DNA of 32,500 bases from Symbiodinium natans (Eukaryota > Sar > Dinophyceae > Suessiales > Symbiodiniaceae). The stretch covers positions 1-32,500 of the forward strand of contig CAJNDS010002538.1 in the NCBI GenBank assembly GCA_905221605.1, in the 5' to 3' direction. Numbering within the stretch: position 1 is the first letter of the stretch; the number at the start of each line of letters is the position of its first letter. Of this stretch, positions 20,301-28,874 are shown piece after piece. Position numbers and translations under genes: made by a program. Below the pieces are notes generated by a model. It saw nothing but the letters and a program-made list of their open reading frames with translations. It did not search any database and was not told the DNA's origin.

Positions 20301-20582
20301 CGCAACTGTAGGCCTGTAGGGCCTAGGGTTTGGGTACCCTGAAAGTTTTTGGAACGGGTCGGTTGAGACGTGAGCCTCCGAGAGAGGGATGTTCTTGGAG
20401 ATGGCGGACGTGCCGGGCTCGTGGATCACTTTCTGCTGGAAGTCTGGGACCTTCTCTGTATTCTTCATGTTTTTAGGGTATGGGCTTAAGTAGCATTCAT
20501 GAAGAAAGGCGGGGGCGTGCTGGAACGCCGAACGCTGGCAGGGCACGCTGGCGGGGTGCTCGTCGGTGTACACGGCTGCCAT
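15944..20582 (-). CDS. Copy C: triple cytochrome b5 / b561 membrane protein (10 coding exons)
   Basis: Exons in transcript order: 20547-20582, 20376-20450, 19338-19388, 18955-19091, 18768-18861, 18631-18696, 18405-18445, 17903-17975, 17409-17465, 15944-17344. Each has the same length as in B, D and E. Total 676 residues, stop TGA. This is the shortest complete copy, with introns as small as 64 bp (17345-17408) and 71 bp (18697-18767). Intron 1 is only 96 bp and lacks telomere-like repeats, whereas in B it is 721 bp. Introns 3-5 resemble those of B. The frame of the terminal exon stays open upstream into intron 9, but homology to the other copies ends at the acceptor at 17344/17345, so the longer reading is rejected. 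Same domain order and haem-ligand pattern as copy B. Confidence 0.88.
18316..18390. repeat. TTTAGGG array in intron 7 of copy C
   Basis: Ten or so near-perfect units, ending about 15 bp from the exon 7 donor. Confidence 0.85.
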
Positions 20583-20650
20583 GATCGGTCAGGAGCAATG
20601 GACACAAAAGAGATCTCAGATCGAAAGCGCTGGCACTGCGAGATTGCAAA
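20583..20650 (-). promoter_or_regulatory. Conserved 5' leader block of copy C
   Basis: Aligned with the block upstream of copies B and D, with small substitutions (GATCGAAAGCGCTGGCACTG). Without gaps it abuts the start codon GATCATGGC. Confidence 0.5.
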
Positions 20651-20738
20651 ATGTGCTGCAGCGTGGGATGGCCGGCCCATCTTTTGGTGCGTGCATACGT
20701 GGGTGCGTGCCTGCATGGGTGGGCAGCTGTGCTTGTGC

Positions 20739-20740
<2 letters not shown>

Positions 20741-20820
<80 letters not shown>

Positions 20821-20833
20821 GTGTGTGTGTGTG
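20741..20833. repeat. (CTGT)20 microsatellite in the C-D spacer
   Basis: Twenty perfect CTGT units (20741-20820), then a GT run. At the matching place in the B-C spacer only a short GT run is present (about 15592-15606). Confidence 0.95.
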
Positions 20834-20922
20834 CGCCTCTTCACCGTGCTCATGCTGAAAGTCCGAGGACGTATAAACAGAGCTGGGCCGCTAGATTGAC
20901 GGCCCCTGCAGCATGATTTTGC

Positions 20923-21183
20923 GTCGCTGTTGACATGCGGGTGCGAAACGGTGCTCTCGACGACCAGCCAGATTCCGTTCAAGTCACGCATGGTGGACAG
21001 GTCTTCGAACTGGAGCACTCAAAACTCGGGCTGCATGCTCGACACTATGGTCGGCTTCGCCCGTGATATCGCGGCTTCGACTGTGCGTGTGACTGTCTCT
21101 CAAAGCCAGAGCTATGAAGATTTAACAAGGTGAGACCGGGAAAACAATACCGACAAGTAAGAGACGACTACGTGGGAGTCATC
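20923..21183 (-). promoter_or_regulatory. Conserved 3' flank (probable 3' UTR) of copy D
   Basis: Identical by eye to the block after copy C. It holds GTGCGAAACGGTGCTCTCGA, also seen in slightly changed form before copy E. An open frame on the plus strand in both copies simply reflects the identity. Confidence 0.6.
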
Positions 21184-22584
21184 TCAGATGAAGGGGGAGA
21201 CCTTGCGGACGACGCCTCGGCCCTGGCTGTAGTGGTAGAGCGTGGTGTAGCCCAGGTGGAAGGGCAGCCAGGCGTACTGCAGCGCCTTGCCCAGGATCTT
21301 GTGGGCGTCGATGGACTGCTTGGCCAGGCGGTCGTTTCGGCGGTCGTCCTCTGCGTTGCCGGTCTTGTCGGAGCCGGGCGCCCACTTGAGGAAGTACTCG
21401 TTGGCGATGCCGGACACGGGCAGCAGCAGGGCGAAGGCGTAGAAGGCCCGGAGGCTCTGCGTCTCGATCATCTGCACCAGGGCGTTGCCGGGGAAGCGCG
21501 GCGGGATGCCGCTCTGCATGCGGAAGATCACGCGGAAGACGAGGGCCACCAGCATCAGGATGCCGGTCTGCTTGTGCCACCAGAGCATCTGCTTCTTGGC
21601 CTGGCCCTCCGAGTAGGAGGCGGCCTGCGCGGTGCCCACGGCGCCAAAGATGCCCACGGCCATGATGAGGTGCAGGTGCCTCAGGGCGCGGCTGTAGGTG
21701 AACTGGGACAGGGGCTTGCGGTTCTGGAAGGTCTTGTACAAGTACCAGGCCAACCCAGCAGCAGCCAGGTCCGCGACCTTGTATTTGAGGAACCGGGCGA
21801 TCTCCGAGGTCTCCTCGCCGACCACCTGCTGCACCGCGGCGCTCTCGGACCAGTCCGTGTTCTCTGCCGGCACCAGCTGGCCCACCAGCATGTCACGGTC
21901 CCTCTGCACACGGGCCTTCTCGGAGTGCTCGAAGACCTCGAAGTCCTTGGTGCAGTCCGTGCCTGCCTTGGACATCAAAATGTCGTCACCTCCCGGGTGG
22001 CTGCCCAGCAAAGGCTTCAGGTTGTAGACCCGGTTGTGGATGATCATGTAGGGCTCCTCCGCCGTGTTGTGCTTCGCCACCTCTGCGCGAGAGAAGAAGG
22101 GCAGGTCCTTGCCCGCGGAGATCTCCGCCAGCTTCGGGAACCGGCTCTCCTCCGACAGCGTGGGTGCATCCGTCTTGCCCGGCACCTTCACTGCCGTCTT
22201 CGCCGCCTCGATGTCCTCCTTGGAGGGGCCCTCCAGGCGACGCAGCTCGTCGTGCAGCTCCCTGAGCTCGCGGATGATGGCGTCCACCGGTGCCTCCGGA
22301 CCCACCTTGCCCGTCTTGAACTCGGGGCGCATGTAGAACTCCATCCATTGCTTGCTGGGGAACCGGCCCGGGATCTTGTTGAACATGGGCGTCGCATCGC
22401 GGCCGGCCCAGGCCAAGATGGAGTTGCGCTGCTCGGGGTGGTGCTGCAGGAAGTCGGTGAGGTCGTAGACCTCGCCGCTGATGGCGATCCAGCAGTCGTG
22501 CGGCTTGTTGTGTCGCGCCACCTCCGACAGGGGGATGTCGCTGCTCGAAAAGCCCAGCGGCACATCGTGCTTGTGCGCGTGGTC
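21184..22584 (-). CDS. Terminal exon of copy D (mosaic)
   Basis: A 1401-bp exon. Around 21740-21810 it carries the E-type patch SEIARFLKYKVADLAAAG. On both sides of that patch it shares C-type silent bases, and near 22378 it is again E-type (TTGTTG rather than TTATTG on the plus strand). The mosaic indicates gene conversion or unequal exchange. Confidence 0.92.
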   Translation of the reverse strand, partial: DHAHKHDVPLGFSSSDIPLSEVARHNKPHDCWIAISGEVYDLTDFLQHHPEQRNSILAWAGRDATPMFNKIPGRFPSKQWMEFYMRPEFKTGKVGPEAPVDAIIRELRELHDELRRLEGPSKEDIEAAKTAVKVPGKTDAPTLSEESRFPKLAEISAGKDLPFFSRAEVAKHNTAEEPYMIIHNRVYNLKPLLGSHPGGDDILMSKAGTDCTKDFEVFEHSEKARVQRDRDMLVGQLVPAENTDWSESAAVQQVVGEETSEIARFLKYKVADLAAAGLAWYLYKTFQNRKPLSQFTYSRALRHLHLIMAVGIFGAVGTAQAASYSEGQAKKQMLWWHKQTGILMLVALVFRVIFRMQSGIPPRFPGNALVQMIETQSLRAFYAFALLLPVSGIANEYFLKWAPGSDKTGNAEDDRRNDRLAKQSIDAHKILGKALQYAWLPFHLGYTTLYHYSQGRGVVRKVSPFI

Positions 22585-25500
22585 CTGCCGAGGAACAGGC
22601 TGGCTGAGCTAGCTGTGCTCCTTGCTGCATGTGCGAAGCATATTCGTTTATCACTGTATTGTGCCTATAGACACTGTATTGTGCCTATAGACTATCATAG
22701 ACACCCCCAAAAAGAAACTACGCTCGGTAGAAAAGAGTCAAGGATCGATCACTTTCAGGAACCAGACCAACGTCCTGGTGAGACAGCAGATCCTCCATCG
22801 CCCGCTTGACCTCGGCAGCCTTGGCGAAGTCCTGAAATCTCTGCTTCGCAGATGAGTTTAGAGTTTAGGGTTTCGGGCTAGCATTTACTTAAGGCCTATT
22901 AGGTTTTCAAATGGGTTACCCATGAGTCGAATGTCAAGAACATCCTGAAGCGAATTCCTATCTCACACCCCAACCCTGAAACTTCCTGCTAATCCTGGAA
23001 CCCACGGCCTCAAACCGTGATGTGGTGGTTTCTGAAATAATAGGGGTACCTGATTTAAGGGAACCCATACTTTTGGGGGGTCTGTTGTAGGGGTCCCTCG
23101 ATTGTCGTAAACCCCATGTGTTTCCGGCGTATCCCTGCCTCGCCCTGAGTAATCCATCCAATAGCCCCATGTGTTCACCCAGATGGGCCCCACCATGCGT
23201 CAACACCCCTAGGCCCAACTACAAGCCCGAAACATCCTAAACATCCTAGATAAACCCTAAACCCTAAACCCTAAACCCAGACGTCCTGAACCCTATACAT
23301 TCAAAACCCTTAACCCCATGGAAGCCCTATAAACCCTAAACACCCAAAACCCGAGCCCTACACCCTAAACCCTATAGACCCTAAAACCTAGGCCCGAAAC
23401 CCTAAACCCTAAACCCTAAACCCTAAACCCTAGCCCTAAACCCTAAACCCTAAACCCTAAACCCTAAACCCTAAACCCTAAACCCTAAACCCTAAACCCT
23501 AAACCCTAAACCCTAAACCCTAGCCCTAAACCCTGAACCCTAAACCCTAAACCCTGAACCCTAAACCCTAAACCCTAAACCCTAAACCCTAAACCCTTCT
23601 GTTGCCTCCGCATCCAAGGCCGCCCGCTTCTGCGTCTCCAGGCGCTGGAGCTTGGTCTTCAAAGTCGGATCCAGGCTCCTTGGTTGGGTGTTTTTGAGGC
23701 TTATAGAGTTTAGGGTTTAGGGTTTAGGGTTTGGGGTTTAGGGTTTGGGGTGCAGAGTTTAGGGTTTAGGATGTGGGAGTTGGGGTTTAAGGATGCGGGG
23801 TATGGGGTTTAGGGTTGAGGTATTCGGGTTTGAGGCCGACGGGTTTAGGGTTGCTTATAGGGCTTAGGGAATCGAACTCGCCAAGCCAGAGCAAATAGGA
23901 GAACGCTGAACAGTCTAGCAACAAGCAGGGCTATGCATCTGACACATCTTTTCCAAAACCTTGCTAAAGCACTTTACACCACATAAAATAAGTTAAGACC
24001 TAACCTGAACCCTCCGTGTAGACCCCAAAGGTCTCGATCCTGAGTCCTCGAAGAGAGCCAATCTTACTATATGCATAAGGGACATAACTGCCCATAACCC
24101 AATTGGATACCTTCAAACCAGTCCCCTCCCCTCCCTATAGGACTGAAGATGTTCATGGATTTAATTTAACACTTTCTGGGGGGTGGGGTTCAGGATTTCG
24201 GGTTTCAGGTGTGGGTATATTGACAGCTCCTGCGGCAAAGCCGGTGAGGGAGCAGAACTCACCGCAGCATGGCTGGCAAGCTATATTCAGTCAACCTTCA
24301 AAGCCCAAACGCGTGCAAATCCCGTGTCTATGCCTTGAGAGCCCCAAAAGCTATTTGTTTCCGGGCTGCTGCTTCTAGAAAAACCCTCATGAGATTCTCA
24401 AGCAACTCCCCAAGGTTGCGGCTCTATAGTGGAGATGGTGCCGATTGCTGCCAGGGCACTTGTCCTGGAGGAGACGTGGGATGCTGTCGGCCTTGCGAAT
24501 CGGCATAAGCTCAGTCGATGTGATTCCGGTGCGGTTTAGGGTTTAGGGTTGAGTTTAGGAGTTTAGGAGTTTCGGAGTCTAGGGTTTAACTTCTACAGGC
24601 TACCTGCAGGCCACGGCCCAATCGGCAGTGAGCTCCGGGCCTTGTGAGTCTCGGTGCACTGGTCGAGCAGACGGTCGACCTCCTGCCGGATCTCAACGAT
24701 GCGGGCCTGTGCCGAGCAGGACAAGAAGCGCAGCGGCGGCCAAAACGAAGCCACCCACCCTGCCCGTGCGCGCACGCAGGGCCGCGCCTCGCGCAGCGTG
24801 TGCCAGAACTCGTCGGACATGAGGTTCTCGTCGACGCCCAAGTCGCCCAGGAAGGCCTCGGGCCGCAAGTAGGCGTCGATCCTCGGTGGAAACACGCACG
24901 AAGATGCAGAAACTCCCAGCCAAAACCCCAACGACTGCATGACGTTGCTTGCATTCTGCCGCATTTCGGCTCCAAGCGTCTTGACGCCCTTGTGGATGTC
25001 ATTGAAGAACTTCGAGGCGTCCTTCCCCGCCCAGGCGAGGATGGTCGTGGGGCCGCCGGGATGCCGGTCCATGAACTCCGACAGGTCGTAGACCTGCCGA
25101 AGCCCAGAGCGGCTCCCTGCAGTACTCAGGATCACTGTGCTATTCCAGACTCAAGAAGTACGTATGCCTTGTCTATGTTCTACGCCTTGGGAATCGGGCT
25201 CCTCCCCACTCAGACCCAAGAACGCGCACCTTGCCATTGAGCGCCACCCAGCAGTTCTCCGGAGTGCAGTGGCGATTCACCTGCATGCACCGTCAGCACA
25301 TCCTGAAACCCACACACTCTCACCCCTTTGAAAGCCCTCAGCCCCGAAAACGTTGCCTAGACCCATCAACCCTCATGAGGCTTTGCGAGGATTGAAGGCT
25401 TTCGGGCTGCAGGGGGAAGATCACACTAAACCCTAAACCCCAACCCTCTCAACGGCCAATAAGGCTCTACCCCCAACATCAGCCCACCGTTGCCCTAGAC

Positions 25501-26767
25501 CAAGCCCTGAACTCCAAACTGCTTCCTGAGCCCCGTAGGGTTCAGGGTTTATGGTTTAGGGTTTAGGGAGACCTATCGAACTTTGGAATGGGTACTCCAA
25601 ATAGTCTTGGGGGGGAGATGCTAGAGGACGGCAGGGTGAGGGTATATGAGTCGGCGTCAAACCTACTTGTTCAGGTCTTGCTTGTTTTTGAATTGGCGCG
25701 TCCCCTATCGTTTCCCATGTTTTGCACCTACCGCACTTTTCTCCTATCGTATCAAATCACCCTATCATTTTAGCGAGTCGCCTATCGATCCTTTGCGTTT
25801 TGCTGCAACAACTACCCCCTCTACTAAAATAATCAAGCGGTGATTTTGACCGCGTCTCATCTGTGGGCTATAGGGACCGAACATATACTCAGGCTCCTCC
25901 CTAAACCTCATAAACCCTAGAAACCCTATATCAGTACCTACCCTCACCCCCATAAACCCGATACACCCTATAAACCCCATAAACTCTATAATCACTATAA
26001 AATACCCTAAAATCCCCAACCCTCATCTCAGCCTCCGAGAGTGGGATGTTCTTGGAGATGGCCGACGTCCCGGGCTCGTGGATCACTTTCTGCTGCATGT
26101 CGGGGACCTTCTCTCTGTACTGCGGGCTCTAGGGTTTAGGGGTTTAGGGTTTATAGGGTCTAGGGTTTAGGGTTTGGGTTTAGGGTTCTCTCAAGAGCCT
26201 CCCTGTAAGGTGTGGGTCGCTGAGGGTTCTGCATCCGAGTTGGAGGTTCTATAGCGATGCTTAGGTGAGGCTTAGAGAGCACACGACATGAGGGGCTCAG
26301 TGGGGTATTATACTCGTAGGGCCCCTGTTGCGCCGAGGTCTTCACCTACTGCTTAGGGCATTTTTGTAGCGGTAGGGTAAGTGTCATGCGATGGTCGATG
26401 AGCCGGTTGCAGACTATAGGCGCACCAAACCCTAAATCCGTTCTCTTCTGTGCTTCTGATCGTACCCCTAAACCCTAAACCCTAAACCCTAAACCCTAAA
26501 CCCACCATAAACCCGACAAGACCTACCACAACGAAGTTCAGTCAGGGAGTACAGCCAAACCCCAACACCCGCATCTCGACTGAGCACTTGGCTCATGAAC
26601 CAATTACGGACAGGGTCGGGTTCACAGGGCAATGTAGGGTCTAGGGCCCATATAGCTTAATAGGACCAGGTACCATGGTCCCCGTTTAAGGCTTCAGTTG
26701 GTCCACACATGGACGAATGCCGTTAGGGCACGCTGGCGGGGTGCTCGTCGGTGTTCTTGGCCGCCAT
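21184..26767 (-). CDS. Copy D: triple cytochrome b5 / b561 membrane protein (10 coding exons)
   Basis: Exons in transcript order: 26732-26767, 26033-26107, 25230-25280, 24957-25093, 24788-24881, 24641-24706, 24451-24491, 23606-23678, 22775-22831, 21184-22584. Sum 2031 nt, 676 residues, stop TGA. Start MAAKNTDEHPAS. Intron 8 (22832-23605) uses a GC donor where copies B and C use GA and A uses GT. The terminal exon is a mosaic: most of it matches copy C, but the patch coding SEIARFLKYKVADLAAAG matches copy E. Intron 4 (75 bp) is identical by eye to intron 4 of copy A. The leader just upstream of the ATG holds a 113-bp insert with inverted termini, described separately. Domain order and haem ligands are as in the other copies. 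Confidence 0.87.
22652..22691. repeat. Two perfect 20-bp tandem units in intron 9 of copy D
   Basis: The unit CACTGTATTGTGCCTATAGA is repeated exactly twice in the 190-bp intron. Confidence 0.9.
23249..23597. repeat. Long CCCTAAA-rich tract in intron 8 of copy D
   Basis: Degenerate units from 23249, then a dense array at 23398-23597 that ends about 8 bp from the exon 8 donor. This is the longest telomere-like stretch in the window. Confidence 0.85.
26464..26502. repeat. Short (CCCTAAA)n array in intron 1 of copy D
   Basis: Five units. TTTAGGG units of opposite orientation sit at 26129-26187 near the acceptor of the same intron. Confidence 0.8.
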
Positions 26768-26771
26768 GATC

Positions 26772-26884
26772 CTTGGCTGTTCCATGATCAGATTTGTTTA
26801 CAAACCAAGTGTCATACACTAATGTTCTAGCCCCAATTCAAGAGAACGAGCTGAAACAAAGAGCCCTTTGCAGGAATTGCCAAG
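26772..26884. mobile_element. 113-bp introner-like insert in the 5' leader of copy D
   Basis: The plus strand reads CAT, GATC, then the insert, then GATC and GGTCAGGGAGC. In copies B and C the same place reads CAT-GATC-GGTCAGG without an insert, so the empty site is known. With the GATC, the ends are GATCCTTGGCTGTTCC on the left and GGAATTGCCAAGGATC on the right, inverted repeats with 14 of 16 matches. On the minus (gene) strand, removal from a GA donor (GATC copy) to an AG acceptor (CCAAG) would restore the empty-site sequence. No coding potential is seen. That it is spliced as an intron is inference. Confidence 0.75.
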
Positions 26885-26955
26885 GATCGGTCAGGGAGCA
26901 CAAGACACAGAACGGTCTCAGATTGAAGCGCTGGAACTTTGAGATTGCAAATGTG
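26885..26955 (-). promoter_or_regulatory. Conserved 5' leader block of copy D, displaced by the 113-bp insert
   Basis: The same block as upstream of B and C begins here with GATCGGTCAGGGAGC, 118 bp from the start codon instead of adjoining it. The displacement equals the insert plus one GATC. Confidence 0.55.
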
Positions 26956-27473
26956 CTTCGGCATTGGTCTGCTTCGATGGGAACGGAGTGGAGCTTGGTT
27001 TCTTGCATAAGGAAGTACCGGATTCAGACAGAAGGCTAGAAAGAAATGGTCATCCTGACTTGCTGCGAAACTTCTTCATGTCAGAAGCGATCTCGGTGAC
27101 CTCTCATTCTGCCTACAAATTATCCACTCCCAGGATCGAATGTTCTGTCAGCCAGAGCCGGGCTTTTTACGTTGTTGCCACGTGGGCGCGAAACGGTGCT
27201 CTCGACGACCAGCCAAATTCCGTCACAATCACGAGCGCATGGTGGACAAGCCTTCGAGCTGGAGCACACTCAAAACTAGGACGGCTTGGTACATGGGCCA
27301 GCATAGGCTGACCGTGCCACCGTCGCCATCGTGCATAAGTCATACGGCTTCGACGGTTCGTTTGACCGTCTCAAGAAGCCACCTGGGATTTAAAAAAGGT
27401 GAGACATGCAACACACGACTGACGCAACTTGAAAGTACTCCGAGCATGGCGATGGCGATGCCCGAGCTTCCAC

Positions 27474-28874
27474 TCAGATGAAGGGGGAGACCTTGCGGAC
27501 GACGCCTCGGCCCTGGCTGTAGTGGTAGAGCGTGGTGTAGCCCAGGTGGAAGGGCAGCCAGGCGTACTGCAGCGCCTTGCCCAGGATCTTGTGGGCGTCG
27601 ATGGACTGCTTGGCCAGGCGGTCGTTTCGGCGGTCGTCCTCTGCGTTGCCGGTCTTGTCGGAGCCGGGTGCCCACTTGAGGAAGTACTCGTTGGCGATGC
27701 CGGACACCGGCAGCAGCAGGGCGAAGGCGTAGAAGGCCCGGAGGCTCTGCGTCTCGATCATCTGCACCAGGGCGTTGCCGGGGAAGCGCGGCGGGATGCC
27801 GCTCTGCATGCGGAAGATCACGCGGAAGACGAGGGCCACCAGCATCAGGATGCCGGTCTGCTTGTGCCACCAGAGCATCTGCTTCTTGGCCTGGCCCTCC
27901 GAGTAGGAGGCGGCCTGCGCGGTGCCCACGGCGCCGAAGATGCCCACGGCCATGATGAGGTGCAGGTGCCTCAGGGCGCGGCTGTAGGTGAACTGGGACA
28001 GCGGCTTGCGGTTCTGGAAGGTCTTGTAGAGGTACCAAGCCAGCCCAGCAGCAGCAAGGTCCGCGACCTTGTATTTGAGGAACCGGGCGATCTCCGAGGT
28101 CTCCTCGCCGACCACCTGCTGCACCGCCGCACTCTCGGACCAGTCCGTGTTCTCTGCCGGCACCAGCTGGCCCACCAGCATGTCGCGGTCCCTCTGCACG
28201 CGGGCCTTCTCGGAGTGCTCGAAGACCTCGAAGTCCTTGGTGCAATCCGTGCCCGCCTTGGACATCAGGATGTCGTCACCTCCCGGGTGGCTGCCCAGCA
28301 GAGGCTTCAGGTTGTAGACCCGGTTGTGGATGATCATGTAGGGCTCCTCCGCCGTGTTGTGCTTCGCCACCTCTGCACGGGAGAAGAAGGGCAGGTCCTT
28401 GCCCGCGGAGATCTCCGCCAGCTTCGGGAACCGGCTCTCCTCCGACAGCGTGGGTGCGTCCGTCTTGCCCGGCACCTTCACCGCCGTCTTCGCCGCCTCG
28501 ATGTCCTCCTTGGACGGGCCCTCCAAGCGCCGCAGCTCGTCGTGCAGCTCCCTGAGCTCGCGGATGATGGCGTCCACCGGTGCCTCAGGACCCACCTTGC
28601 CCGTCTTGAACTCGGGGCGCATGTAGAACTCCATCCATTGCTTGCTGGGGAACCGGCCCGGGATCTTGTTGAACATGGGCGTCGCATCGCGGCCGGCCCA
28701 GGCCAAGATGGAGTTGCGCTGCTCGGGGTGGTGCTGCAGGAAGTCGGTGAGGTCGTAGACCTCGCCGCTGATGGCGATCCAGCAGTCGTGCGGCTTGTTG
28801 TGTCGCGCCACCTCCGACAGGGGGATGTCGCTGCTCGAGAAGCCCAGCGGCACGCCGTGCTTGTGCGCGTGGTC
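27474..28874 (-). CDS. Terminal exon of copy E
   Basis: A 1401-bp exon with the SEIARFLKYKVADLAAAG patch, acceptor CAG|GACCACGC at 28874/28875 and stop TGA. It carries the same three-part content as the other copies: b5-like domain 2 with one axial histidine, b5 domain 3 with both, then four membrane helices. Confidence 0.92.
   Translation of the reverse strand, partial: DHAHKHGVPLGFSSSDIPLSEVARHNKPHDCWIAISGEVYDLTDFLQHHPEQRNSILAWAGRDATPMFNKIPGRFPSKQWMEFYMRPEFKTGKVGPEAPVDAIIRELRELHDELRRLEGPSKEDIEAAKTAVKVPGKTDAPTLSEESRFPKLAEISAGKDLPFFSRAEVAKHNTAEEPYMIIHNRVYNLKPLLGSHPGGDDILMSKAGTDCTKDFEVFEHSEKARVQRDRDMLVGQLVPAENTDWSESAAVQQVVGEETSEIARFLKYKVADLAAAGLAWYLYKTFQNRKPLSQFTYSRALRHLHLIMAVGIFGAVGTAQAASYSEGQAKKQMLWWHKQTGILMLVALVFRVIFRMQSGIPPRFPGNALVQMIETQSLRAFYAFALLLPVSGIANEYFLKWAPGSDKTGNAEDDRRNDRLAKQSIDAHKILGKALQYAWLPFHLGYTTLYHYSQGRGVVRKVSPFI

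Noticed and set aside
20497-21018. Open frames across the CTGT microsatellite
   Set aside because: The repeat keeps several frames open by itself. The product would be Thr-Asp-Arg-Gln or Cys-Leu-Ser-Val repeats, and the region is a gene spacer.
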